A DNA stretch of 64,000 nucleotides, from contig NZ_VCNI01000001.1 of NCBI RefSeq assembly GCF_005937185.1, positions 864,657-928,656 of the forward strand, in the 5' to 3' direction. The stretch comes from Flagellimonas algicola. Lineage in GTDB: Bacteria; Bacteroidota; Bacteroidia; Flavobacteriales; Flavobacteriaceae. The translations under genes and the position numbers were made by a program. The notes under the pieces were generated by a model. It ran no database searches, was not told the DNA's origin, and was given only the letters and a program-made list of their open reading frames with translations. Numbering within the stretch: the first letter of the stretch is position 1; every line of letters begins with the position of its first letter. Of this stretch, positions 1 to 9,086 are shown one piece after another.

Positions 1-1637
1 TCCACCGTGGTATAACTCTGATCACCTAGTAATCCTTCAAAACCCGCACGTACCTCCAAGGGCACTTTTTCCATAGCTAGGGAAATCGCTTGTCTTACCT
101 TTAGCCCTTCCTGTTTTAAGAGTTCGTTTAAAAACTGCGGGGACAGTTGATTCCCGTAGTCCAATAAAAGTTGGTGCTTCAAGGCTTCTGATAGGTAGGT
201 TTTCCAGTTTGCCCCAAGAACTGTCTCTGCATTTTCCGGCTTGTCTCCTATTTCCTCTTTTGCCTTAAAGTAGGTGTCTATTGATGTATTTTTCGCTCTT
301 AAAAACAGTTTAACCTTTTCAAACGGAAAGTCGGATTCCTGCAACCAAGCCTCTTCAAAGCTGGAGAGTTTCATCCCCGAGGCCTTTTCCATTTCCCACA
401 TAAAATCGGAAATGGTCACATTCTGAAATGCGAACTTGGTCAGGTAGTTTTGTATCCCCTCCCTAAAAGCCATGTCTCCTACCCTATCCCGAAGTATAAC
501 TAAGGCCCATGCTCCTTTTTCGTAAAAAGTAAGGCTGCCAGCACTAGCATTGGTAAGTGCCTCTCCGTGGCCATCCCCGGAAAAATTATCCAAAGCTTTC
601 GCCGTCTCCAACAATCTCCAATAAAAGTAATCCTCTCCAAAAATGTCTTTTTCAGCCAAGTAGGCATAAAAGGTGGCAAAACCTTCATGAAGCCAGTGAT
701 GGGAGCCACTCTGTTCGGTAACCAGATTCCCAAACCATTGGTGAGCCAATTCGTGGGCATTCACATTGACAAAGTTCTTGTCTATAAAAGCGGTGGAATC
801 CACCATAAAGGTGTTGGAAAAAATGGTGGCACCAGTATTCTCCATCCCCGCATATAAAAAATCCTGTACGGGAATCTGCTTGTAGTTCTGCCAAGGGTAT
901 GGTACTCCAATTTCATCCGCCAAAAAATCAAACATCCGTTGGGTATGTCTGTAGGTAGGTTCAACGCAAAGGCTGTCCTTAGGTTCGTAATAGAGTTCAA
1001 TGGGAATTCCTTTTTTAGAGTGCAGTATTTCCTTTTCAAAGTTACCCATGGCAAATGCCACGAGGTAGCTGCTCATGGGTTGTTCCATATCAAATCTCCA
1101 AACATTGATACCATCCTGTGGGACAATCTCCTCCAATTCCCCATTGGAAATTACCGTCTGGCTTTGATCGGCGACTATAGTCAGATCAAATTCAATCTTG
1201 TCATTCATGTCATCCAAACTCGGTAACCAATGACTGGTGTATTTTCCTTGTCCTTGTGTCCACATTTGCTTTTTGTCAGTGTCTCCATCTCCAATAAAAT
1301 AGACTGTCTGTTTGGGAAATGCACTGTAGTTAAATTTTAAATGATGGTCATCCTTTCTAAACTGTTTTTTTACCACGAAATGTTGACCATCGGTTTTATA
1401 GTTGATTGGCTTACCATTCAACTGCACTTGTTCGAACTTCATTTCCTTGGCATCCAAGAAGATGGAATCTACTGGTTTTAAAATTTTAAAATAGTAGTCA
1501 ACACTTCCTTGGATTTTTGCTTGTTCGAAGTCAGCCTGCACCAAAATTTGTCCCCTAACAAAATCCACTTTATCCTGAATTTGGGAGGAAAGGAGTTGGG
1601 TCAAAAGAAAAAAAATAAGCACAGGGGCAAGCTTCAT
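1..1637 (-). CDS. M1 family metallopeptidase (aminopeptidase N-like), 3' end outside window
   Basis: Zinc aminopeptidase that removes N-terminal residues from peptides, probably in the periplasm. The frame is open from an ATG at 1637 to the window edge (about 545 residues), so the C-terminus is missing. A signal peptide (MKLAPVLIFFLLTQLLSS) begins the protein. The exopeptidase motif GMENTGA precedes the zinc site HELAH (H295, E296, H299), and the third ligand E318 lies 18 residues further on, as in gluzincins. The N-terminal beta domain and the catalytic domain are complete. It is divergent from recG, with 46 bp between the start codons. M1 membership is secure; the exact peptide preference is unknown. 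Confidence 0.93.
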   Translation of the reverse strand, partial: MKLAPVLIFFLLTQLLSSQIQDKVDFVRGQILVQADFEQAKIQGSVDYYFKILKPVDSIFLDAKEMKFEQVQLNGKPINYKTDGQHFVVKKQFRKDDHHLKFNYSAFPKQTVYFIGDGDTDKKQMWTQGQGKYTSHWLPSLDDMNDKIEFDLTIVADQSQTVISNGELEEIVPQDGINVWRFDMEQPMSSYLVAFAMGNFEKEILHSKKGIPIELYYEPKDSLCVEPTYRHTQRMFDFLADEIGVPYPWQNYKQIPVQDFLYAGMENTGATIFSNTFMVDSTAFIDKNFVNVNAHELAHQWFGNLVTEQSGSHHWLHEGFATFYAYLAEKDIFGEDYFYWRLLETAKALDNFSGDGHGEALTNASAGSLTFYEKGAWALVILRDRVGDMAFREGIQNYLTKFAFQNVTISDFMWEMEKASGMKLSSFEEAWLQESDFPFEKVKLFLRAKNTSIDTYFKAKEEIGDKPENAETVLGANWKTYLSEALKHQLLLDYGNQLSPQFLNELLKQEGLKVRQAISLAMEKVPLEVRAGFEGLLGDQSYTTV

Positions 1638-1683
1638 GGCAACAGTATCACAAAAGTCTTTCCAAATTACATATTTTAGTTTG

Positions 1684-3789
1684 ATGAATCCCAATTTTCT
1701 CCAAACTCCCATCCCCTATCTGAAAGGAGTTGGCCCCAACAGAGCCGAGACCCTTCGGACAGAATTGGGCATTGAAACCTACAGGGACTTATTACACCTT
1801 TTTCCCAATCGATATCTGGACAAAACCCAGTACTACAAAATTGCCCAGCTCCATGCCAGTGGTGCGGATGTACAAGTGGTGGGGAAAATAGTCCATATAA
1901 AAACCGTGGAACAAAAGCGGGGCAAACGTCTTGTGGCCAAATTTGTAGATGATACGGGCGAGATGGAACTGGTATGGTTCCGAATGCAAAAATGGATAAG
2001 GGACAATCTGAAATTGAATGAGCCTTATGTGGTCTTTGGAAGAATCAATAGGTACGGGAGTTCTTTTTCCATGCCCCATCCTGAAATGGAATTGCTTGCG
2101 GAGCATCAGCAAGGTCTAAAGGTAGCCATGCAGCCCATTTACCCTTCCACAGAAAAATTAAGCGCCAAGGGAATCACCAATAGGGTGGTCAGTAAAATGC
2201 AGCAACAATTGTTGTTAGAGTCCAAAGGACAGTTTGCGGAGTCACTCTCCCCCAGTATCTTAGATGAACTCCGCTTGATTTCAAAGAGCGAAGCGCTTTT
2301 GAACATTCACTTTCCAAAAAGTCAGGAATTGTTGGTCAAGGCCCAATTTCGACTCAAATTTGAGGAATTGTTTTTTGTGCAACTCCAACTGATTACCAAA
2401 AAACTAATCAGGAAGCAAAAGATTAAAGGTTTACCCTTTGATCAAGTAGGGACAAAATTCAATACTTTTTTTGAGCACCATCTTCCTTTTGAGTTGACCA
2501 ATGCACAGAAAAAAGTCATCAAGGAAATCAGGAACGATTTGGGCAGCAATGCCCAGATGAACCGTTTGCTTCAAGGGGATGTAGGCTCTGGAAAAACCAT
2601 TGTGGCCCTCATGTGTATGCTGTTGGCCATAGACAATGGGTATCAGGCTTGCTTAATGGCTCCTACCGAGATTTTGGCCCAGCAGCATTACAACGGCTTA
2701 AAGGAATTGTTGGGCAAAATGGAGGTGAAGATTGCCCTGTTGACGGGATCCACAAAAAAATCAGAACGTACTTTGTTGCACAACCAATTGGAAAATGGGA
2801 ATCTCAATATTTTGGTGGGCACCCATGCTGTTTTGGAAGATAAAGTACAATTTAAAGACCTTGGGCTGGCCATTATTGATGAACAACACCGATTTGGGGT
2901 GGCACAACGCTCCAAATTGTGGCATAAAAATGAAACCCCTCCCCACATTCTGGTGATGACAGCTACACCCATACCTAGAACCTTGGCCATGAGTCTTTAT
3001 GGGGACCTGGATGTCTCCGTAATTGATGAGCTACCTACCGGAAGAAAGGCCATCAAAACGGTTCATCGATTTGACAATAACAGATTAAAAGTTTTTGGGT
3101 TCCTTAAAGATGAAATCAGGAAGGGAAGGCAAGTTTACATAGTTTATCCCCTAATTCAGGAATCCGAAGCTTTGGATTACAAGGATTTGATGGACGGCTA
3201 TGAGAGCATTGTCCGTGACTTTCCGCTTCCCGATTACCAAATTTCCATCGTTCATGGAAAAATGAAACCGGCGGACAAGGATTATGAAATGGAAAGATTT
3301 GTTCGTGGTGAGACCCACATTATGGTAGCTACTACCGTTATTGAGGTGGGGGTAAATGTCCCCAATGCCTCCGTGATGATCATTGAAAGTGCCGAACGCT
3401 TTGGACTTTCACAACTGCATCAGCTTCGTGGACGCGTAGGCCGTGGCGCAGAACAAAGCTTTTGTGTTCTGATGACGGGCCATAAACTATCCGAAGATGC
3501 CAAAACCCGTTTGCAAACCATGACCCGCACCAATGATGGATTTGAAATTGCAGAAGTGGACCTGAAACTCCGTGGTCCTGGTGATTTGATGGGTACCCAA
3601 CAAAGTGGGCTGCTCAATTTGAAGATAGCGGACATCGTAAAGGACAACCAGATATTGCAAACCGCCAGATATCACGCCATTCAACTTTTAAAAGATGACC
3701 CCAGATTGGAGAAACCTGAAAATCTTCCCATTCGGTCGGCCTACACCATGATGTCCAAAGGGAAAGATATTTGGGGGTATATCAGCTAA
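1684..3789 (+). CDS. recG: ATP-dependent DNA helicase RecG
   Basis: Branch-migrating helicase that remodels stalled replication forks and Holliday junctions. Seen from the ATG at 1684 (701 residues): an N-terminal wedge/OB region, a Walker A motif GDVGSGKT near residue 298, a DEQH box near 399, the TATPIPRTLA motif, and a C-terminal helicase domain with the QLRGRVGRG motif. I prefer this start to an in-frame ATG at 1636, because the longer form adds 16 unconserved-looking residues and would overlap the start of the divergent peptidase. The length fits the family. A hairpin terminator follows the stop. Confidence 0.96.
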   Translation: MNPNFLQTPIPYLKGVGPNRAETLRTELGIETYRDLLHLFPNRYLDKTQYYKIAQLHASGADVQVVGKIVHIKTVEQKRGKRLVAKFVDDTGEMELVWFRMQKWIRDNLKLNEPYVVFGRINRYGSSFSMPHPEMELLAEHQQGLKVAMQPIYPSTEKLSAKGITNRVVSKMQQQLLLESKGQFAESLSPSILDELRLISKSEALLNIHFPKSQELLVKAQFRLKFEELFFVQLQLITKKLIRKQKIKGLPFDQVGTKFNTFFEHHLPFELTNAQKKVIKEIRNDLGSNAQMNRLLQGDVGSGKTIVALMCMLLAIDNGYQACLMAPTEILAQQHYNGLKELLGKMEVKIALLTGSTKKSERTLLHNQLENGNLNILVGTHAVLEDKVQFKDLGLAIIDEQHRFGVAQRSKLWHKNETPPHILVMTATPIPRTLAMSLYGDLDVSVIDELPTGRKAIKTVHRFDNNRLKVFGFLKDEIRKGRQVYIVYPLIQESEALDYKDLMDGYESIVRDFPLPDYQISIVHGKMKPADKDYEMERFVRGETHIMVATTVIEVGVNVPNASVMIIESAERFGLSQLHQLRGRVGRGAEQSFCVLMTGHKLSEDAKTRLQTMTRTNDGFEIAEVDLKLRGPGDLMGTQQSGLLNLKIADIVKDNQILQTARYHAIQLLKDDPRLEKPENLPIRSAYTMMSKGKDIWGYIS

Positions 3790-3791
3790 AA

Positions 3792-3819
3792 AAAATGCCC
3801 AGCTTTCGCTAGGCATTTT
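3792..3819. terminator. Bidirectional hairpin terminator between convergent recG and DUF2911 gene
   Basis: The arms AAAATGCC and GGCATTTT, with an inner AGC/GCT pairing around a TTTC loop and one C-A mismatch, form a stem flanked by A and T runs. It sits between two convergent stop codons and can serve both genes. Confidence 0.75.
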
Positions 3820-3847
3820 CCTAATTTAATTCCCTAAGTAAATTGGT

Positions 3848-4960
3848 TTAGTTAATTCCTTCCCCTTTTTCAGCTTTATCCAAGTTGGCTTGAACGCGAT
3901 CGCGGTTTACCTGGGCGGGCGCATTCTCCAATGCTAACTTTAGATGCTTAACAGTAGACTTATTATCCCCTAAAGCGGAATATCCTCTGGCCAATCCATA
4001 ATGCACTGGCCATGTACCTTTGTGGTTCTTGGCATTCCATTTAAATACTTCAAGCGCTTTATCCGTGTTGCCTTGTCCAATAAGCTGTCTTCCATAGCCA
4101 TGTACTTGGAAAACCGTTCCCAGCGGTAAGGCTTCCTGCATTAGGGCTTCCGCCTCAGCAGTTTTTCCTTGCTTGGCCAAAATCTGGGATTTAATACTCA
4201 AATTATTGAAATTCTTTTGGCTGAAAAACTGTCCCGCAATTGCGGCATCAACCCAGCCTAGGGCCTCGTCCAAATCACCTCCGTTGTTTTGGGCAAAATT
4301 GGCCGCTTGCTCCCAGCTTTGACGACTAAATCCTGGGTTGGTCTGCAATTCCTGACGAATCCGAGCCAAAACATTTTCGGTTACATTGGTTTCTACCTTA
4401 AATGGGATTTGTTTTTTCTCCCAGCTAAGGGAAGCTACTGCAGAAGTGGCATCAACTTCATCAAAATTAAAAGTGAGCTGTTCCACATGCGCAATCTCCT
4501 TGGTGGTAACATCCACACGAAGGGCATCGTCTCCCGGCTCGTAAAAATAACTTCCCCAAGCCCCATGGTTTTTTGAAAAAATCACAGTTGCCGAATTGTC
4601 TTCGTTGACAATCATGTGTAAACCATACTTGCCAGCTGGAAGTGTTTTACCTCCAATGGTCAAATCATGGTTGGTCTTGAAAATAGTGTTTTCATTGGCA
4701 CCTGCCCTCCATGGTGATTCGGTAGCCGTTCCGAATCCCAAATTGTTCATGCCATAAGGGACCAGTGCGCCCCAAATTTCCCTATCGTTCACACTGGGTC
4801 TAGAGTAAACAATAGTGACATCCGTAGTTCCAATACGCTGAGAAACTTTTGCCATTTGACTACCTCTGGGCAGAAAGGTAAGCTGGGCATAGCTACTTGT
4901 GGAAATACAGAATGCAGCGATGAGAATCATGGCCGAAATGGCCGTGTAACTTTTTTTCAT
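3848..4960 (-). CDS. Exported DUF2911 protein with C-terminal TPR-like region
   Basis: A 370-residue exported protein. A signal peptide (MKKSYTAISAMILIAAFC, cleavage near SYA-Q) leads into a DUF2911 domain (about residues 27-170) with the typical SRPSVNDREIWG and LPAGKYGLH segments. The second half (about 230-360) reads as helical TPR-like repeats, with LAKQGKTAEAEALMQEAL and ARGYSALGDNKSTVKHLK. The fold and location are supported, but no activity is established for this family. It is monocistronic and convergent with recG. The start codon is the ATG before the Lys-rich signal peptide. Confidence 0.85.
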   Translation of the reverse strand: MKKSYTAISAMILIAAFCISTSSYAQLTFLPRGSQMAKVSQRIGTTDVTIVYSRPSVNDREIWGALVPYGMNNLGFGTATESPWRAGANENTIFKTNHDLTIGGKTLPAGKYGLHMIVNEDNSATVIFSKNHGAWGSYFYEPGDDALRVDVTTKEIAHVEQLTFNFDEVDATSAVASLSWEKKQIPFKVETNVTENVLARIRQELQTNPGFSRQSWEQAANFAQNNGGDLDEALGWVDAAIAGQFFSQKNFNNLSIKSQILAKQGKTAEAEALMQEALPLGTVFQVHGYGRQLIGQGNTDKALEVFKWNAKNHKGTWPVHYGLARGYSALGDNKSTVKHLKLALENAPAQVNRDRVQANLDKAEKGEGIN

Positions 4961-5373
4961 TTGTTCGTTTTTGATGAGTTAATGAATAAACTTTCTAGGT
5001 TGACTCCCAAGGTAGAAACCTCATCGTTCCAATAGCGTTACAACAATGTTAAAATAAAGGCAAACGTGTTAAAATTCAGAAGCTTACAGCTAAGATGTTC
5101 AGTGCCAATACCTAGGCAGATTTAAATCTTGGGTTGACAGGTAAAACAAGTTCGGGAACACCCTTTACCCTTTGGTTTTGAAAGAACATTCTGATGTTAT
5201 GTACTTCCCAGTTAACATTCAGGATTGTTTTTGTTTTAAATCGAAAAACACACGCAATCCATCAGTTTCCATAGCAAAAACTTGCCTTGAACATCGTAAT
5301 TTTCCAAACTAAAAATGAAGCTTTTGCTTTTCATATTTTAAATTTACCAGCTTATTAATTATTGAATGCAACG
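4961..5373. other. 413-bp divergent spacer upstream of the leu operon
   Basis: Non-coding region between the DUF2911 gene and leuC, and it must carry promoters in both directions. I find no perfect TAnnTTTG box; TAATTTTC at 5297 on + is the nearest match for leuC and lacks a well-spaced TTG. A very short Leu-rich reading frame at 5315-5341 is listed separately. No terminator-like attenuator hairpin is visible between that frame and leuC. Confidence 0.5.
5315..5341 (+). promoter_or_regulatory. Possible leu leader peptide (MKLLLFIF)
   Basis: An ATG-to-TAA frame of eight codons holds three consecutive Leu codons and one Ile codon, 32 bp before the leuC start. Leader peptides rich in the end-product amino acid control leu operons in other bacteria. 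Here there is no clear downstream attenuator hairpin, so chance is a real alternative. Confidence 0.25.
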
Positions 5374-6783
5374 ATGAGTAAAACACTATTTGATAAGGTT
5401 TGGGATTCCCATGTGGTTCAACATATTGAAAATGGTCCCGATGTACTTTTTATAGATAGACATTTGGTTCATGAGGTCACTAGTCCTGTGGCATTCCTTG
5501 GACTTAAAAACAGAGGCATCAAAGTGCTTTACCCTGAGCGCACTTTTGCAACTGCGGATCACAATACACCGACCATCAACCAACACTTGCCCGTTAAGGA
5601 TAAGCTTTCGGCCAACCAGCTTAAAGCTCTGGAGGAAAATTCCAAAGCCCATAACATTCCTTATTGGGGCCTTGGACATGAGAAAAATGGTATTGTTCAC
5701 GTGATAGGTCCGGAAAACGGAATTACTGTTCCTGGAGCAACAATTGTTTGCGGGGACTCCCATACTTCCACACACGGCGCTTTTGGCGCCATTGCTTTTG
5801 GAATTGGAACCAGTGAGGTTGAGATGGTCCTGTCCACGCAGTGTATTATGCAGCCAAAGCCGAAAAGCATGCGCATCAACATTGATGGGGAATTGAACAG
5901 AGCTGTGACGCCCAAAGATGTTGCCCTGTTCATCATATCCAAATTGACCACTTCCGGGGCCACAGGCTACTTTGTGGAATATTCAGGTGAAGTTTTCCGA
6001 AACATGTCCATGGAAGGACGTATGACCGTGTGCAACCTAAGTATAGAAATGGGAGCTCGAGGCGGTATGATCGCTCCGGACCAAAAGACTTTCAATTACA
6101 TTCAAGGGCTGGAATATGCCCCAAAAGGCGAAGCTTGGAACAAAGCCATGGCATACTGGGAGCAATTGCACACCGATGAGGGTGCAAGCTTTGACAAGGA
6201 AATTTCCTTTAATGCTTCGGAAATAGAACCTATGATTACGTACGGAACCAATCCCGGTATGGGAATGGGTATCCAAAAAGATATTCCCCAAGCCGAGGCC
6301 GTTGAAGGCGGTGCCGCTACCTACAAAAAGTCCTTGGAGTACATGGCTTTCAATGAAGGGGATGCCATGATTGGCAAGCCAATCGATTTTGTTTTTCTTG
6401 GAAGTTGTACCAACGGTAGAATTGAGGATTTCAGAGCCTTCGCTTCCATTATCAAGGGAAGGAGAAAAGCGGACAATGTTACCGCATGGCTGGTTCCTGG
6501 GTCGCATCGCGTTGAAGAGGCCATTAAGGAAGAAGGTATTCTGGATATTTTGCATGAAGCTGGATTTGAATTGCGGGAACCTGGCTGTTCTGCCTGCTTG
6601 GCCATGAATGATGATAAAATCCCCGCTGGGAAATATGCGGTGAGTACTTCCAACCGAAACTTTGAAGGAAGACAAGGGCCAGGTGCACGTACCCTTTTGG
6701 CGAGTCCTTTGGTGGCAGCCGCGGCAGCAGTTACTGGAAAAGTAACCGACCCAAGAGAATTAATGGAATTACAAGAAGCATAA
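5374..6783 (+). CDS. leuC: 3-isopropylmalate dehydratase large subunit
   Basis: Large subunit of the [4Fe-4S] isomerase that converts 2-isopropylmalate to 3-isopropylmalate in leucine synthesis; it works as a heterodimer with LeuD. The three cluster cysteines are visible at 345 (LGSCTNGR), 405 and 408 (PGCSACLAM), matching the family spacing. Other family motifs are [14 protein letters not shown] and [10 protein letters not shown]. The start is the ATG of [11 protein letters not shown] (469 residues); an in-frame TTG four codons upstream is unlikely. First gene of the leuC-leuD-leuA-like-leuB cluster, with a 42-bp gap to leuD. Confidence 0.97.
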   Translation: MSKTLFDKVWDSHVVQHIENGPDVLFIDRHLVHEVTSPVAFLGLKNRGIKVLYPERTFATADHNTPTINQHLPVKDKLSANQLKALEENSKAHNIPYWGLGHEKNGIVHVIGPENGITVPGATIVCGDSHTSTHGAFGAIAFGIGTSEVEMVLSTQCIMQPKPKSMRINIDGELNRAVTPKDVALFIISKLTTSGATGYFVEYSGEVFRNMSMEGRMTVCNLSIEMGARGGMIAPDQKTFNYIQGLEYAPKGEAWNKAMAYWEQLHTDEGASFDKEISFNASEIEPMITYGTNPGMGMGIQKDIPQAEAVEGGAATYKKSLEYMAFNEGDAMIGKPIDFVFLGSCTNGRIEDFRAFASIIKGRRKADNVTAWLVPGSHRVEEAIKEEGILDILHEAGFELREPGCSACLAMNDDKIPAGKYAVSTSNRNFEGRQGPGARTLLASPLVAAAAAVTGKVTDPRELMELQEA

Positions 6784-6825
6784 CCAATCCGTATACTGAT
6801 TATTGATCATTGTTAATTGAAAAAA

Positions 6826-7422
6826 ATGGCTTACGATAAATTCAACATACTTAAAAGTTCCGCAGTTCCACTTCCTATAGAAAATGTGGACACGGACCAA
6901 ATCATTCCAGCTCGTTTTCTTAAAGCTACTGAGCGAAAAGGTTTTGGAGATAATCTCTTTAGGGACTGGAGGTTTAACTCCGATGATACCCCTAAGGAGC
7001 ATTTTGTGCTTAACAATCCCATTTATAGCGGAAAAATTTTGGTAGGCGGAAAGAATTTCGGTTCTGGATCCTCCAGAGAACATGCCGCTTGGGCTGTTTA
7101 CGATTACGGATTCCGTTGTGTGGTATCCAGCTTCTTTGCTGATATTTTCAGAAACAACTGTTTAAACATTGGGGTCCTTCCAGTACAGGTGAGTCCAGAG
7201 TTTTTGGATAAAATCTTTAAGGTCATAGAGGCTAACCCTGATACAGCATTGGAAATCAACCTTCCCGAGCAAACCATTACCTTATTGGAAACTGGAGAAC
7301 AGGAGAGCTTCGCCATAAACGATTATAAAAAAGAGAATATGCTCAATGGGTTTGATGATATTGACTTTTTGTTGAACATCAAAACCAATATTGAGAAATT
7401 TGCCCAGAATACTCCGCTTTAA
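6826..7422 (+). CDS. leuD: 3-isopropylmalate dehydratase small subunit
   Basis: Swivel-domain partner of LeuC in the isopropylmalate isomerase. Diagnostic segments are ENVDTDQIIPARFL near the N-terminus and GSGSSREHAAWA in the substrate-recognition loop. At 198 residues it matches the usual LeuD length. The start is the ATG of MAYDKFNIL rather than the TTG three codons earlier. The spacer before it contains a degenerate TGATTATTGATCATTG stretch of the low-complexity kind seen elsewhere in this operon. Confidence 0.97.
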   Translation: MAYDKFNILKSSAVPLPIENVDTDQIIPARFLKATERKGFGDNLFRDWRFNSDDTPKEHFVLNNPIYSGKILVGGKNFGSGSSREHAAWAVYDYGFRCVVSSFFADIFRNNCLNIGVLPVQVSPEFLDKIFKVIEANPDTALEINLPEQTITLLETGEQESFAINDYKKENMLNGFDDIDFLLNIKTNIEKFAQNTPL

Positions 7423-7442
7423 CAACACTTAAGAGAGAACCT

Positions 7443-8960
7443 ATGGCACAGCGGAGCGTCGAAATAATGGATACCACCCTTAGGGATGGTGAACAGACCT
7501 CTGGGGTTTCTTTTTCTTCATCGGAGAAACTGACCTTGGCCAAATTGTTATTGGAAGAACTACAGGTAGACCGTATTGAAGTGGCATCCGCACGGGTTTC
7601 TGATGGGGAGTTTACAGCTGTAAAGAACATCACGGAATGGGCAGAAACTGAAGGTCATTTAGACCGAGTGGAAGTTTTGACCTTTGTGGACAAAGGTGTT
7701 TCCCTCAATTGGATGGAACAGTCGGGAGCCAAGGTTCAAAATTTACTGACCAAAGGCTCTTTGAACCATCTGACCCACCAACTCAAGAAAACCCCTGAAG
7801 AACATTTCAAGGAAATAGCCGAGGTTATAGCCCAAGCTGAATCCATGGGCATTACCACCAATGTATACTTGGAGGATTGGAGCAATGGGATGCGCAACTC
7901 GCCAGATTATGTGTTTGAATTTCTGGATTTTTTGACGCAACAACCGGTCAAACGCATATTGCTGCCGGATACCTTGGGAATATTGACCCATCAGGAGGCA
8001 TTTAGCTTCATCCATCAAATCATTAAGAAATATCCCAATTCCCATTTCGATTTTCACGGACACAATGATTATGATTTGAGTGTAGCCAATGTGATGGAAG
8101 CCTTAAAAGCCGGATGTCATGGGTTGCACCTTACCGTTAACGGAATGGGTGAACGTGCAGGAAATGCTCCACTAGCCAGTGTGGTTGCAGTCATTAACGA
8201 TTTTATGCCTAAAATCACTATTGGAGTCAAGGAATCTTCCTTGTACAAGGTGAGTAAACTGGTCTCTGCTTTTACAGGTTTTGGTATCCCTTACAACAAA
8301 CCTATTGTGGGAGATAATGTTTTTACACAAACTGCTGGAATACACGCAGATGGAGATAGTAAAAAGAATCTTTACTTTAATGATTTACTACCAGAGCGAT
8401 TTGGTAGGAAACGCAAGTATGCCTTAGGAAAAACATCTGGAAAAGCCAACATTCAAAAGAATTTGCAAGAGTTGGGCCTTACCTTAAATGATGAGGAGTT
8501 AAAAAAAGTAACAGAGCGGATTATTGAGCTTGGAGATAAAAAGGAGCGGGTAACCAAGGAAGATCTACCCTTTATCATTTCCGATGTGCTGGATTCAGAA
8601 TTGCATCCAAAGCGGGTGATTGTAAAATCGTATGTGCTGACCCATTCCAAAGGACTCAAACCCTCCACTACCCTTTCCATTGAAATTGATGGAAAAACCT
8701 ATGAGGAAAACGCCCAAGGAGATGGACAGTTCGACGCTTTTATAAACGCTCTCAAGAAAATTTATCAAAAAGAAAAGGTGGCTTTGCCTAAATTAGTCGA
8801 TTACGCTGTGCGTATCCCCCCGGGAAGTAATTCTGATGCCCTTTGTGAGACCATAATTACCTGGCAAACCGAAGAAAAGGATTTCACGACTCGAGGATTG
8901 GACTCTGATCAAACAGTATCAGCCATAAAAGCCACAGAAAAAATGCTTAACCTCTTTTAA
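7443..8960 (+). CDS. 2-isopropylmalate synthase-type enzyme (LeuA/CimA family)
   Basis: Claisen-condensing enzyme of the HMGL-like family, expected to join acetyl-CoA to 2-oxoisovalerate as the first leucine step. The TIM barrel begins with MDTTLRDGEQTSGVSF and carries the metal site DFHGHNDYDLS and the NGMGERAGNA motif. A C-terminal LeuA dimer/regulatory domain (about 380-505) is present. At 505 residues it is close to both LeuA and citramalate synthase lengths. No other leuA lies in the window, and ilvA is present nearby, so leucine synthesis is the simplest role. Citramalate synthase remains possible. It follows leuD by 20 bp. Confidence 0.85.
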   Translation: MAQRSVEIMDTTLRDGEQTSGVSFSSSEKLTLAKLLLEELQVDRIEVASARVSDGEFTAVKNITEWAETEGHLDRVEVLTFVDKGVSLNWMEQSGAKVQNLLTKGSLNHLTHQLKKTPEEHFKEIAEVIAQAESMGITTNVYLEDWSNGMRNSPDYVFEFLDFLTQQPVKRILLPDTLGILTHQEAFSFIHQIIKKYPNSHFDFHGHNDYDLSVANVMEALKAGCHGLHLTVNGMGERAGNAPLASVVAVINDFMPKITIGVKESSLYKVSKLVSAFTGFGIPYNKPIVGDNVFTQTAGIHADGDSKKNLYFNDLLPERFGRKRKYALGKTSGKANIQKNLQELGLTLNDEELKKVTERIIELGDKKERVTKEDLPFIISDVLDSELHPKRVIVKSYVLTHSKGLKPSTTLSIEIDGKTYEENAQGDGQFDAFINALKKIYQKEKVALPKLVDYAVRIPPGSNSDALCETIITWQTEEKDFTTRGLDSDQTVSAIKATEKMLNLF

Positions 8961-9086
8961 AATAGATTCAAGATTAAGAGAAACAAGATTCAAGACTATT
9001 CATACAGCTACAAAACAGCAACTGTGATATCTGAAATCTCATCTCTAACAACTGATAACCGATAACTGAAAACCGAGAATCAACAT
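8961..9086 (+). repeat. Degenerate low-complexity repeat spacer between leuA-like and leuB
   Basis: The spacer holds two GATTCAAGA copies, the string AAATCTCATCTCT and a GATAACCGATAACTGAAAACC run. The same words (AATCAAGACTA, ACTGATAAC, AAATCTCATCTCT) recur in the spacer after leuB, so the two belong to one dispersed family. No coding sense is seen. Confidence 0.6.

Noticed and set aside
1636..1683. Upstream ATG as the recG start
   Set aside because: It adds 16 residues not expected in RecG and would overlap the start codon of the divergent M1 peptidase.
5199..5312. 37-codon frame upstream of leuC as a possible leader peptide
   Set aside because: It is not enriched in Leu, Val or Ile and has no attenuator-like hairpin; the shorter Leu-rich frame is the better candidate.
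6037..6675. 212-codon open frame on the - strand inside leuC
   Set aside because: It lies entirely antisense to a well-supported gene with all cluster cysteines; no homology-like motifs of its own.
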